From JAEMQF01 sp963850525 (GTDB lineage: Bacteria > Pseudomonadota > Gammaproteobacteria > Burkholderiales > Burkholderiaceae_C), in the NCBI GenBank assembly GCA_963850525.1, contig CAWKLQ010000001.1, positions 186,001-250,000 on the forward strand: a stretch of 64,000 nucleotides of DNA, read 5' to 3'. Each line of letters opens with the position of its first letter. The stretch's first letter is position 1. Positions 1 through 9,426 of this stretch are shown piece by piece. A program made the translations under genes and the position numbers. The notes under the pieces are model-generated. The model was not told where the DNA came from. It saw only the letters and a list, made by a program, of their open reading frames with translations, and made no database searches.

Positions 1-489
1 CCGCGCCAGGCGCGCCCCCGGATCGCCCGGCGCAACGCCGCAGCGCTTTCCGCCCACGTCGACTTCCACGTAGACGTCGAGGGTCACGCCTTGGGCAAGT
101 GCGACTTCGGCGAGCGCGTGCACTTGCTGTTCATGGTCGACAAGCACACCCATGCGGGCGCGACGCGCAAGATCGGCGAGATGGCGCAGCTTGGCCGCGC
201 CCACCACCTGATTCGTGACGAGCACGTCTTGAATTCCTGCGTCGACGAAGACGGCCGCTTCGCTGACTTTCTGGCAGCAGATGCCCACCGCGCCGAGCGC
301 GATCTGGCGCTTCGCAATCTCCGGGCACTTGTGGCTCTTCGCGTGCGCGCGCAGGCGCGCGCCGCTGCCGCGCAGCGAGGCCGCCATGCGCTCCAGATTG
401 CGTTCGAACGCGGCGAGATCGAGCACCAGCGCGGGCGTGTCGATGCGGCTGACGGGGTCGCCGGGGTGGGCGGCTTTCCAGGGGCTCAT
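1..489 (-). CDS. DSD1/D-threonine aldolase family PLP enzyme, 3' end outside window
   Basis: The minus-strand frame starts at the ATG whose complement is at 487-489 and stays open to base 1, so 163 residues are seen and the C-terminal barrel half and metal-binding domain lie beyond the window. The N-terminus reads like the alanine-racemase-type barrel of D-threonine aldolase or 3-hydroxy-D-aspartate aldolase: IDTPALVLDLAAFERNL near residue 14, then LRAHAKSHKCPEIAK, in which the first Lys of the HAKSHK motif is the expected PLP Schiff-base lysine. VGICCQKVSEA and VLVTNQVVG are also typical of the family. These enzymes cleave or deaminate D-hydroxy amino acids and need PLP and a divalent metal. 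The start overlaps the stop of a small upstream ORF (ATGA). The exact substrate cannot be told from this part. Confidence 0.85.
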   Translation of the reverse strand, partial: MSPWKAAHPGDPVSRIDTPALVLDLAAFERNLERMAASLRGSGARLRAHAKSHKCPEIAKRQIALGAVGICCQKVSEAAVFVDAGIQDVLVTNQVVGAAKLRHLADLARRARMGVLVDHEQQVHALAEVALAQGVTLDVYVEVDVGGKRCGVAPGDPGARLAR

Positions 490-623
490 GAGCGCCCCAA
501 GGCCGGCCAAAGCCGGCCGTCCCCCGCGGGGAATTGCGGGCCGCGTTCCTGCAAATGGCCGAGCACGGTGTCGTAGCCCTCGTCGAGCAGGTCGGTGCCG
601 AATTCAAACGCGGTGGATTGCAT
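486..623 (-). CDS. Small 45-residue ORF coupled to the DSD1 gene
   Basis: An ATG at 621-623 (complement) opens a 45-codon frame beginning MQSTAFEFGTDLLDEGYDTV and ending at a TGA that overlaps the ATG of the aldolase-like gene by four bases, an arrangement that usually means translational coupling. I do not recognise a family. Its tail (DGRLWPALGRS) is read from the GGCCGGC-rich stretch at 500-512 and looks less protein-like than the first 28 residues. It may be a real small protein, a translational leader, or the remains of a longer gene, since a gene fragment lies immediately upstream. Confidence 0.4.
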   Translation of the reverse strand: MQSTAFEFGTDLLDEGYDTVLGHLQERGPQFPAGDGRLWPALGRS

Positions 624-644
624 GGTGGCGGGGCGGTTGCGTCG

Positions 645-770
645 TCAGTACCAGAGGGCGTTGTCGACCTGATTGTGCAGCGGCTGCCCGGCGGTGAAGC
701 GCCGCGCGTTGTCGCACAACACCTTGAGCCGGCGCATGCAGGGGCCGACCACCGGGACATGCGGCCTGCG
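645..770 (-). pseudogene. C-terminal remnant of a D-2-hydroxyacid dehydrogenase
   Basis: The last 30 or so codons before the stop at 645-647 read MRRLKVLCDNARRF followed by TAGQPLHNQVDNALWY. This matches the usual C-terminal helix of NAD-dependent D-2-hydroxyacid dehydrogenases (the ENLRRYxAGEPLxNVVD type). Upstream in the same frame, beyond about base 770, the translation is not dehydrogenase-like and the J-domain gene begins in the opposite direction at 851, so the catalytic and nucleotide-binding domains are missing. The simplest reading is a deletion that left the 3' end of the gene. The family match is from memory of the C-terminal pattern. Confidence 0.5.
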
Positions 771-850
771 TCGCGCCAAGGGCGTGCAGCAGGCGCGTAG
801 CGGAACTAAGACCTTCTGTGCCGCTCCCCGAGAAGGCAGAATGCAGCCCC

Positions 851-1996
851 ATGCAGCAAAACCGTGACAGTGCAATGGTGCGCCTGCCCTCCGAGGCGGC
901 GCCGCTGAGCAAGGCGCAGCAGACGTTCAACCGCCTGATCGAGCGCATCGAGCAGCAGCGCCAGGTGCTCGGAGCGTGGCAGGACTTCGTGCCGAAGTTT
1001 CAGCAGCGTCTGGCTGGCGAACTGGACCCGCTGCAGCGGCGTTGCGACCGCGCCCAGCTCGCGCTGGCGAAGGTTTTCGACGCCGCGCACGACAGCGCCA
1101 GCATCACGAAACGCGAACGCGCCAAGCTGGCGATGCTCGTGCAGGACATCTGCGCGCAGCTGCTCGGGCACGACGACGCGTCGGACGCGCACGCGCAAGT
1201 GATTGCGCTGCACGACAAATACAGCGACACGAGTCACGCCGACCTGGTGGAAGAAGAAACCGAGCTTTTCAAAGACTTGGCCGAGACGGTATTCGGCGTC
1301 GAGCTGGACGGCGCTGACGAAGCGAGTTCACCCGAAGCGATTCGCCAGGCCTTGCATCGCAAAATGCAGGAGCAGAACCAGGCACAGCGCGAAGCGCCGG
1401 CAGCTGCGCGGCGCAAGACGGCCAAGCAACTCGCCAAGGACGCCAAACTCGCGCAAGCCGCCGAGGCCGCAACGCAGTCGGTGCGCGAGATCTACCGCAA
1501 GCTCGCGAGCGTGTTGCACCCGGACCGCGAAGCCGACGCCGCCGAGCGCGAGCGCAAGACGGACTTGATGAAGAAGGTGAACCAGGCGTACGAAGAAAAA
1601 AATCTGCTGCGCCTGCTCGAATTGCAGATTCAGATCGAGCAGATCGACGCCGCCGCGCTGGGCGCGATCAACCCGCTCCGCTTGGGGCACTACAACCAGG
1701 TGCTGACGGAGCAGTGTGCGCAACTCGAGCACGAGATCGACGCGCTGCTCGCACCATTTGCGCACCAGCTGGGGGTCTATCGGCGCGGCAGCTTGACTCC
1801 GGAAACGCTGAACCGCTCGCTGGACGGCGACGTCGCGGCGATGCGGCGCGACGCGCTAGGCATCGAACACGACGTGAAGCGCCTCTCCGACCGCGCCGCG
1901 TTGAAGGCATGGCTCAAGCACATCAAGGTCGAACGGCAGCGCGACGTCGACACCGACTTCGATGACCTGTTCGACGCGTTCACGCACACGCGCTGA
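851..1996 (+). CDS. J-domain (DnaJ-like) protein, possible Hsp70 co-chaperone
   Basis: This 381-residue, highly charged, helical protein carries a J-domain late in the chain: VREIYRKLASVLHPDREADAAE, with the HPD tripeptide at residues 223-225, followed by MKKVNQAYEEKNLLRLLEL. HPD is the motif that stimulates DnaK ATPase. There is no G/F region, zinc-finger or type I C-terminal domain. About 200 residues precede and 110 follow the J-domain, so this is a specialised type III J-protein with unknown client. The start is uncertain: a GTG at 818 and an ATG at 875 are in frame, and no candidate has a good Shine-Dalgarno at ideal distance. ATG 851 is a compromise. tadA follows 27 bases after the stop. 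Confidence 0.75.
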   Translation: MQQNRDSAMVRLPSEAAPLSKAQQTFNRLIERIEQQRQVLGAWQDFVPKFQQRLAGELDPLQRRCDRAQLALAKVFDAAHDSASITKRERAKLAMLVQDICAQLLGHDDASDAHAQVIALHDKYSDTSHADLVEEETELFKDLAETVFGVELDGADEASSPEAIRQALHRKMQEQNQAQREAPAAARRKTAKQLAKDAKLAQAAEAATQSVREIYRKLASVLHPDREADAAERERKTDLMKKVNQAYEEKNLLRLLELQIQIEQIDAAALGAINPLRLGHYNQVLTEQCAQLEHEIDALLAPFAHQLGVYRRGSLTPETLNRSLDGDVAAMRRDALGIEHDVKRLSDRAALKAWLKHIKVERQRDVDTDFDDLFDAFTHTR

Positions 1997-2023
1997 CGGC
2001 AATGCCGTGAACGAAACCCTGTC

Positions 2024-2608
2024 ATGAGCGACGAACTTTCCCAGCAAGACACCGCCGGAATGCGCCTTGCGCTCGATCAGGCGCAGAACGCCTGGTTGGT
2101 CGGCGAGGTGCCGGTCGGTGCCGTGATCGTCCGCGATGCGCCCGGCGGCCGCCAGGTGCTGGCCACAGGCTACAACCGGCCGATCACGGAACACGACCCG
2201 ACGGCGCACGCCGAGATCGTCGCGCTGCGCCACGCGGCGACGCTGCTCGGCAACTACCGGCTGCCCGAATGCGAGCTCTACGTGACGCTCGAGCCTTGCG
2301 CGATGTGTGCGATGGCGCTGCTGCACGCGCGCTTCAAGCGCGTCGTGTTTGGCGCGCGCGACCCCAAGACCGGCGCCGCCGGGTCCGTGCTCAACCTCTT
2401 CGATGTGACACAGCTCAACCACCACACGGAACTCGTGGGCGGCGTGCTCGAAGGCGAATGCGGTCGCTTGCTGAGCACGTTCTTCGAAGAGCGTCGCGAA
2501 ATATTTCGCCAGCGCCGCGCTGCTGCGGGCGGGCCTGCGCCCGCGCCCGAGGCGCCGATCCCGACGGGCGAGGCCATCGAAATCGAACAACCATCGGTCG
2601 AACCCTGA
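2024..2608 (+). CDS. tadA: tRNA-specific adenosine-34 deaminase TadA
   Basis: TadA converts A34 to inosine in the wobble position of tRNA-Arg(ACG). The 194-residue protein has the cytidine/deoxycytidylate deaminase zinc motif: HAE at 62-64 (His ligand, Glu proton shuttle) and PCAMC at 91-95 (two Cys ligands). GEVPVGAVIV near the N-terminus and ARDPKTGAAGSVLNL after the second motif are characteristic of TadA rather than other deaminases. It has a 25-30 residue Pro/Ala-rich C-terminal tail, longer than the E. coli protein. ldcA follows after 14 bases, suggesting a shared transcript. Confidence 0.95.
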   Translation: MSDELSQQDTAGMRLALDQAQNAWLVGEVPVGAVIVRDAPGGRQVLATGYNRPITEHDPTAHAEIVALRHAATLLGNYRLPECELYVTLEPCAMCAMALLHARFKRVVFGARDPKTGAAGSVLNLFDVTQLNHHTELVGGVLEGECGRLLSTFFEERREIFRQRRAAAGGPAPAPEAPIPTGEAIEIEQPSVEP

Positions 2609-2622
2609 GCGCCTGCCGACCC

Positions 2623-3534
2623 ATGCCCGAATCGACGAATACCGTGCTCACGCTGTTCACTCCCGCCGGCGTCTTGCTCAACGCCAAAGGCGTGCGCCTG
2701 GCGGCGAAGCGGCTCAAGGGCCTGGGCTTCGAGGTGCAGATCGATGCATCGGCGCTGCTCAAACACCAACGCTTCGGCGGCGACGATGCGACGCGCCTCG
2801 GCGCAGTTCACCGCGTCGCGGATGCAGCGCCGGGCATTGCGCTGGCCACACGCGGCGGTTATGGCCTGACGCGCCTGCTCGACCAAATCGACTGGAAGCT
2901 GCTCGCCCGCAGCGTGGCACGAGGCACACGCTGGGTCGGGCACAGTGACATCACGACGCTGCACCTGGGGATGTTGGCGCACGCCAAAGCGCCAGGCCGG
3001 GTGGGTTGGGCCGGGCCGCTTGCCGTAGAAGACTTCGGCCGTGACGTCGTCGACGACGTGACGCAAGCGTGTTTCCTGGAAGCGATGAGCGGCGAGCTCG
3101 AAGCCGTGGGCTTTCGCACCGAGGCAGATTTCGATGGCCTCGAGCTCACCGGCACCTTGTGGGGCGGAAACCTCAGCATGGTGTGTTCGATGCTCGGCAC
3201 GCGGCATTGGCCCCACGTGAAAGGCGGCGTGCTGTTCCTCGAAGACGTGAACGAGCACCCGTACCGGATCGAGCGTTGTCTGCTGCAGCTGCACCAGGCC
3301 GGCGTTCTCGGCGCGCAGAAGGCGGTGCTGCTCGGCGCGTTCAACAACTACAAGAAGTCGCCGATGGACCGTGGTTTCACCTTGAAGTCGGCAGTCGAAC
3401 ATTTGCGCTCGGTGAGCAAGACGCCCATCCTCACCGGGTTGCCGTTTGGCCATGTGCCTACCAAAGTGTGCTTGCCGGTGGGCGCGCGAGTCAAAGTTCT
3501 CGTCGACGGGCGCAACGTCTTGATCGGCTGGTGA
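2623..3534 (+). CDS. ldcA: LD-carboxypeptidase (muramoyltetrapeptide carboxypeptidase, S66)
   Basis: LdcA removes the terminal D-Ala from recycled murein tetrapeptides in the cytoplasm. The 303-residue protein contains the S66 catalytic triad in the expected order and spacing: Ser108 in GHSDIT, Glu207 in LEDVNE and His277 in FGHV. VLTLFTPAG at the N-terminus and GGNLSMVCSMLGT in the middle are also typical. ATG 2623 is chosen because it starts just after the tadA stop; the upstream continuation of the frame overlaps tadA and is not protein-like. Confidence 0.93.
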   Translation: MPESTNTVLTLFTPAGVLLNAKGVRLAAKRLKGLGFEVQIDASALLKHQRFGGDDATRLGAVHRVADAAPGIALATRGGYGLTRLLDQIDWKLLARSVARGTRWVGHSDITTLHLGMLAHAKAPGRVGWAGPLAVEDFGRDVVDDVTQACFLEAMSGELEAVGFRTEADFDGLELTGTLWGGNLSMVCSMLGTRHWPHVKGGVLFLEDVNEHPYRIERCLLQLHQAGVLGAQKAVLLGAFNNYKKSPMDRGFTLKSAVEHLRSVSKTPILTGLPFGHVPTKVCLPVGARVKVLVDGRNVLIGW

Positions 3535-3611
3535 TCGCGCGAGGTGCAGGACTGCGGCACTACACCATTGTTCCGCCCGGGTAATCCCGCGGCATCGTGG
3601 AGAATGATTCC

Positions 3612-5924
3612 ATGACCCGCGAACCCGACCTGTTTGACCCCCCACCTCCCGGCGACGACGCAGTCGCCCTGGCGCACTACGCCGAACGTGCCTACCTCGA
3701 ATACGCGCTGAGCGTCGTCAAGGGCCGCGCCCTGCCCGACGTGTGCGACGGGCAAAAGCCCGTGCAGCGGCGGATTCTCTACGCGATGCAGCGCATGGGC
3801 CTCAGCTTCGGCGCAGGTGGCGGCGCCCGGCCGGTGAAGAGCGCGCGCGTCGTCGGCGACGTGTTGGGGCGCTTTCACCCGCACGGCGACCTGGCGGCGT
3901 ATGAAGCGCTGGTGCGCATGGCGCAGGATTTTTCGCAGCGCTATCCGCTCATCGACGGCCACGGCAACTTCGGCTCGCGCGACGGCGACGGCGCCGCGGC
4001 GATGCGCTACACCGAAGCGCGGCTGGCGCCGATCACGCGCCTGCTGCTCGACGAAATCGACGAGGGCACGGTCGACTTCATCCCCAACTACGACGGCTCG
4101 ACGCAAGAGCCGCGCCTCTTGCCCTCGCGCCTGCCGTTTGTGCTGCTCAACGGCGCGAGCGGCATCGCGGTGGGTCTGGCCACGGAAATCCCGTCGCACA
4201 ACTTGCGCGAAATCGCCGCTGCCGCAGTCGCGCTGCTGAAAAACGAGAAGCTCGACGACACCGAATTCGCCGCGCTGATCCCCGGGCCCGATTACCCGGG
4301 CGGCGGCCAGATCATCAGCAGCAGCGCCGACATCCGCGCGGCGTATGCGACCGGGCGCGGCAGCCTGAAGGTGCGCGCGTGCTGGAAGATCGAAGACCTC
4401 GCGCGCGGCCAGTGGCAGTTGATCGTGACCCAGTTGCCGCCGGGAGCGAGCACGCAGAAAGTGCTCGAAGAAATCGAAGAGCTGACCAACCCCAAGGTCA
4501 AACTCGGCAAGAAGGCCTTGTCGGCCGAGCAGGTTCAGCTCAAGACGACGGTGCTCGGCGTGCTCGACGCGGTGCGCGACGAATCGAGCCGCGACGCGCC
4601 GGTGCGTCTCGTCTTCGAGCCCAAGACGAGCCGCATCGACCAGCAGGAACTCATCAACGTGCTGCTTGCGCACACGAGCCTGGAAAGTTCGGCGCCGATC
4701 AACCTGACGATGATCGGCGCCGATGGCCGGCCGACCCAAAAGAGCCTGCGCCAGATCGTCGGCGAGTGGCTGCAGTTCCGCCTGCAGACGGTGCAACGGC
4801 GTTCCCAGTTCCGGCTGGACAAGGTGCAGCGCCGGATTCACGTGCTCGAGGGGCGGCAACTCGTGCTGCTCAACATCGACGAAGTGGTGCGCATCATCCG
4901 CGCTGCCGACGAGCCCAAACCGGCGCTGATGGCGCGCTTCAAGCTGAGCGATGCGCAGGCCGAAGACATTCTGGAAATTCGCCTGCGCCAGTTGGCGCGA
5001 CTCGAGGCGATCAAGATCGAGCAGGAGCTGAAGGAGTTGCGCGCCGACCAGGACAAGCTCGAAGAGTTGCTGCGCAACCCCGCCGTGTTGAGGCGCGGCG
5101 TCATCAAGGAAATCGAGGCCGACGCGAAACAACACGGCGACGAGCGCCGCACGCTGATCCAGGAAGAGAAGCGGGCGAGCGCCGAGGTCAAGATCGTCGA
5201 CGAGCCTGTGACTGTCGTTGTCAGCATGAAAGGTTGGGTGCGAGCGCTCAAGGGCCACGAGATCGAAACCGGCGCGCTCGCCTTCAAGGCGGGCGACGCG
5301 CTGTACGGTACGTTCGCGTGTCGCAGCGTCGACGCGCTGCTCGTGTTCGGCAGCAATGGGCGCGTCTATTCCGTGAGCGTAAGCGGGTTGCCGGGTGGGC
5401 GCGGCGACGGCGTGGCGATCACTTCACTCATCGACCTCGAGTCGGGAAGCACGCCCGCGCACTACTTTGCCGGATCGGCGCAGCTCACGTTGATGCTCGC
5501 CGGGACGGGCGGCTTTGGCTTGCTCGCGCGTGTCGGTGACCTGGTCTCGCGGCAAAAGGGCGGCAAGGCGTTCTTGAGCCTCGAGCCGCAGGAGAAGCTG
5601 CTGCCGCCGAGCTTCATCGGCAGCGCGACGCGGGTCGCGTGTCTATCGCTCGCCGGGCGCTTGCTCGTGTTCGGGCTGGATGAGATCAAGGTCCAGCCCA
5701 ACGGCGGGCGCGGCTTGACGCTGATCGACCTGGATGCGAATGACGCACTCGTCAGTGTTGCCGCGTTCACGCAGGCGCTGCAGGTTCTCGGCAGCGGGCG
5801 TGGCGGCAAGCCCAAGGAAGAGGTCTTGGGCGCGTCTGCGCTCGCTCCTTACGTCGGCAAACGCGCCCGAAAGGGGCGAAACCAATCGGTACTGCAAAAG
5901 GCGCTCCGGGTCGTCGCGGCTTGA
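3612..5924 (+). CDS. parC: DNA topoisomerase IV subunit A
   Basis: ParC is the DNA-cleaving subunit of topoisomerase IV, which decatenates daughter chromosomes. The 770-residue protein has the GyrA/ParC breakage-reunion core: LPDVCDGQKPVQRRILYAM, the quinolone-determining stretch FHPHGDLAAYEALV near residues 87-101, and the catalytic Tyr133 in AMRYTEARL. The C-terminal beta-propeller is short, as usual for ParC, and lacks a GyrA box. The position matching E. coli Ser80 is Leu94. Start: ATG 3612 has GGAGA nine bases upstream; GTG 3597 is a weaker alternative. No parE is adjacent in this window. Confidence 0.95.
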   Translation: MTREPDLFDPPPPGDDAVALAHYAERAYLEYALSVVKGRALPDVCDGQKPVQRRILYAMQRMGLSFGAGGGARPVKSARVVGDVLGRFHPHGDLAAYEALVRMAQDFSQRYPLIDGHGNFGSRDGDGAAAMRYTEARLAPITRLLLDEIDEGTVDFIPNYDGSTQEPRLLPSRLPFVLLNGASGIAVGLATEIPSHNLREIAAAAVALLKNEKLDDTEFAALIPGPDYPGGGQIISSSADIRAAYATGRGSLKVRACWKIEDLARGQWQLIVTQLPPGASTQKVLEEIEELTNPKVKLGKKALSAEQVQLKTTVLGVLDAVRDESSRDAPVRLVFEPKTSRIDQQELINVLLAHTSLESSAPINLTMIGADGRPTQKSLRQIVGEWLQFRLQTVQRRSQFRLDKVQRRIHVLEGRQLVLLNIDEVVRIIRAADEPKPALMARFKLSDAQAEDILEIRLRQLARLEAIKIEQELKELRADQDKLEELLRNPAVLRRGVIKEIEADAKQHGDERRTLIQEEKRASAEVKIVDEPVTVVVSMKGWVRALKGHEIETGALAFKAGDALYGTFACRSVDALLVFGSNGRVYSVSVSGLPGGRGDGVAITSLIDLESGSTPAHYFAGSAQLTLMLAGTGGFGLLARVGDLVSRQKGGKAFLSLEPQEKLLPPSFIGSATRVACLSLAGRLLVFGLDEIKVQPNGGRGLTLIDLDANDALVSVAAFTQALQVLGSGRGGKPKEEVLGASALAPYVGKRARKGRNQSVLQKALRVVAA

Positions 5925-6123
5925 GCCTCGCTTGAACCTCAAGTGGGATGTGTAGCGAAGCAGAGCGGCCTTGTGCGATCTCCGGGCAGCACAAGCGTCT
6001 TGGCGCGTGCGTTTCACAGACGGCGGGTCACATGCCGTAATGCGGAATGAGCAGTCCGTTGAGCCTCTCTGGATTTCTCATTATGGATAGCGGCGTTCCG
6101 CATAGCGAGAGACTGGTGTTAAC
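5925..6123. other. Intergenic region between parC and aceA, upstream part
   Basis: About 200 bases without a credible gene. TGCGGAA at 6041-6047 and its complement TTCCGCA at 6096-6102 form a widely spaced inverted pair, and ATAGCG is directly repeated at 6087-6092 and 6102-6107. Such sites could bind an activator or repressor of the aceA promoter just downstream, but nothing proves this. No clear terminator for parC was found. Confidence 0.35.
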
Positions 6124-6151
6124 TTGTTGATTTATCAGGCACAAATATTTA
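6124..6151 (+). promoter_or_regulatory. Predicted sigma-70 promoter of aceA
   Basis: TTGTTG at 6124-6129 and TATTTA at 6146-6151, separated by 16 bases, make a plausible -35/-10 pair in a locally AT-rich stretch within a GC-rich chromosome. Transcription would begin near 6158, about 90 bases upstream of the aceA ATG. Confidence 0.5.
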
Positions 6152-6165
6152 GTCTTATATAAGAC
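6152..6165. promoter_or_regulatory. 14-bp perfect palindrome at the predicted aceA start, likely operator
   Basis: GTCTTATATAAGAC is a perfect 14-base palindrome directly after the predicted -10 box, where a bound repressor would block initiation. The sequence resembles operators of GntR-type regulators of central carbon metabolism, but the regulator is not encoded nearby and the assignment is inference. Confidence 0.5.
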
Positions 6166-6248
6166 ACAAGTCATCAGAAGAAGTGATTCGGAGCTACCCT
6201 TGGCGGGACAAATTCAGTCTCAGCGATCAACCCTTCCAAGGAGCCTCC

Positions 6249-7547
<1,299 letters not shown>

Positions 7548-7574
7548 GCGCAATCCGAAACTTCCGTCCTCGAG

Positions 7575-7606
7575 AGCCCGCAGCGAGATGCGCTGCGGGC
7601 TTTTTC
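7575..7606 (+). terminator. Rho-independent terminator of aceA
   Basis: An 11-bp perfect stem (AGCCCGCAGCG at 7575-7585 and its complement at 7591-7601) with a 5-base loop is followed by a run of T, 27 bases after the aceA stop codon. Confidence 0.9.
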
Positions 7607-7653
7607 GTTTCCGTGTCGCTCGTGTATCGTTCCGCCTCAGTCCCGATACCCGC

Positions 7654-8124
7654 ATGACCGACGACATCCCCACCCTGCGCCGCATCCTGCGCGACTGCCG
7701 CACGATCGCGATCGTCGGCCTGTCGGATCAATGGCACCGACCGAGCAACTTCGTCGGCAAGTATTTGCAGCAGCACGGCTACCGCGTGATCCCGGTGAAC
7801 CCGCGTTACACCGAGGTGCTGGGCGAACGCTGTTATCCCGACCTGAGTGCGATCACCGAGCCGGTACACATGGTCGACGTGTTTCGTCGCACCGAAGACG
7901 TGTTGCCGATCGCCCAAGAAGCGATCCGCATCGACGCGAAGTGCCTTTGGCAGCAGATCGGCGTCATGAACCTGCAGGCCGATGCACTGGCTCGCGCCGC
8001 GGGTATGGACAGCGTGATGGACCGCTGCGCGAAGATCGAACACGCGCGTTTGTTCGGCGGCTTGCACTGGGCGGGCGTGAACACGCGGGTGATCTCGGCA
8101 AAGCGGCCGGTCGGAGTGCGTTGA
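7654..8124 (+). CDS. CoA-binding domain protein (YccU/DUF family)
   Basis: This 156-residue protein is a single Rossmann-like CoA-binding domain, as in the succinyl-CoA synthetase alpha subunit but standing alone: IAIVGLSDQWHRPSNFVGKYL near residue 18, GYRVIPVNPRY, MVDVFRRTEDV and LWQQIGVMN. The family is widespread and of unknown role; nucleotide or CoA binding is predicted, not catalysis. The frame extends upstream through the aceA terminator, so ATG 7654 is taken as the start. metY begins four bases after the stop, so the two are probably co-transcribed. Confidence 0.85.
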   Translation: MTDDIPTLRRILRDCRTIAIVGLSDQWHRPSNFVGKYLQQHGYRVIPVNPRYTEVLGERCYPDLSAITEPVHMVDVFRRTEDVLPIAQEAIRIDAKCLWQQIGVMNLQADALARAAGMDSVMDRCAKIEHARLFGGLHWAGVNTRVISAKRPVGVR

Positions 8125-8127
8125 AGC

Positions 8128-9423
8128 ATGGCTGATCGCGTCTTCAAACCCGAAACCCTGGCGATTCACGCCGGCCAGATTCCGGATTCGGCGACCGGCG
8201 CTCGCGCCTTGCCGATCTACCAGACGACGAGTTTTGTTTTTGACAGCGCCGACCACGCGGCGTCGCTGTTCAACCTGCAGACCTTCGGCAACGTCTATTC
8301 GCGCCTGTCCAACCCGACCGTCGCTGCGCTCGAAGAACGGGTTGCGGCGTTAGAGGGCGGGCGCGCCGCGGTGGCCTCGAGCAGCGGCATGGCCGCCGAG
8401 GCGATGGCGCTGCTGACGATTCTTCAGCAGGGTGACCATGTCGTGGCGGCCGGTGCGCTCTACGGTGGCACCGTGACGATGCTGTCGGTGAACTTGGCGC
8501 GCTTTGGCATCGAAACGAGTTTCGTTGACGTCTCGCGGCCCGAGGCGTTCGCCGCTGCGATGCAGCCGAACACACGCGCCGTGTTCGCCGAGACGCTCGG
8601 CAACCCGAGCCTGAAAGTGCTCGACATCGCCGCGGTCGCCGACGTCGCGCACGCGCACGGCGTGCCGCTGATCGTCGACAACACCGTGCCGTCGCCGTTT
8701 CTCTGCAACCCGATCGCACATGGCGCCGACATCGTCGTGCACTCCGCCACCAAATACCTCGGTGGCCACGGCACCACGCTCGCGGGCGTGATGGTCGAGC
8801 ACGGCAAGCCGCGCGGCGGATTTGCCTGGGACAACGGCAAATTCCCCGGCATGACCGAGCCCTCCCCGGGCTACCACGGCGTGAAGTTCTACGAGACCTT
8901 CGGCGACTTCGGCTTCACGATGCGCGCACGCATGGAAAACCTGCGCGTGCACGGCGCGGCCCTGGCGCCGATGAGCGCGTGGCAGATTCTGCAGGGCATC
9001 GAGACTTTGCCGCTGCGCATGGAGCGCCATTGCCGCAATGCACTTGGCGTGGCGCAGTTCCTGAAGGCGGACCCGCGCGTGAGCTGGGTCAACTATCCCG
9101 GCCTTGCCGACGACCCGCAGCACGCGCTGCTGATGCGCCAGATGCGCGGCGCGTCGGGCCTGCTTGCGTTCGGCGTGAGAGGCGGTCTTGCGCCCGGTGT
9201 GAGGTTCATTGAAGCGGCGCAGATGATGAGCCACCTGGTGAACATCGGCGACGCACGAACGCTGATCAGCCATCCCGCATCCACCACGCACCGCCAGCTC
9301 GACGCTGCGCAGCAATTGGCCGCCGGGGTGTTGCCCGACATGATCCGCATCTCGGTGGGGCTGGAGCATATCGACGACATCTTGTGGGACATCGATCAGG
9401 CGCTCGCCGCCGCGTGCCGGTAG
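8128..9423 (+). CDS. metY: O-acetylhomoserine sulfhydrylase (Cys/Met metabolism PLP enzyme)
   Basis: The 431-residue protein is a type I-fold PLP enzyme of the Cys/Met metabolism family. It begins TLAIHAGQIPD, has YSRLSNPT, SSSGMAA and VDNTVPSPFLCNP, and the PLP lysine is Lys209 in SATKYLGGHG. The long insertion after GGHGTTLAGVMVEHGKP and the ISHPASTTH motif near the C-terminus favour O-acetylhomoserine sulfhydrylase, which makes homocysteine directly from sulfide, over cystathionine gamma-synthase. It follows the CoA-binding gene by three bases. Confidence 0.9.
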   Translation: MADRVFKPETLAIHAGQIPDSATGARALPIYQTTSFVFDSADHAASLFNLQTFGNVYSRLSNPTVAALEERVAALEGGRAAVASSSGMAAEAMALLTILQQGDHVVAAGALYGGTVTMLSVNLARFGIETSFVDVSRPEAFAAAMQPNTRAVFAETLGNPSLKVLDIAAVADVAHAHGVPLIVDNTVPSPFLCNPIAHGADIVVHSATKYLGGHGTTLAGVMVEHGKPRGGFAWDNGKFPGMTEPSPGYHGVKFYETFGDFGFTMRARMENLRVHGAALAPMSAWQILQGIETLPLRMERHCRNALGVAQFLKADPRVSWVNYPGLADDPQHALLMRQMRGASGLLAFGVRGGLAPGVRFIEAAQMMSHLVNIGDARTLISHPASTTHRQLDAAQQLAAGVLPDMIRISVGLEHIDDILWDIDQALAAACR

Positions 9424-9426
9424 GCA

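Noticed and set aside
3348..5258. 636-codon open frame antisense to parC
   Set aside because: It lies entirely opposite a full-length conserved parC; its composition (Arg/His/Ala rich) is that of the reverse frame of GC-rich coding DNA.
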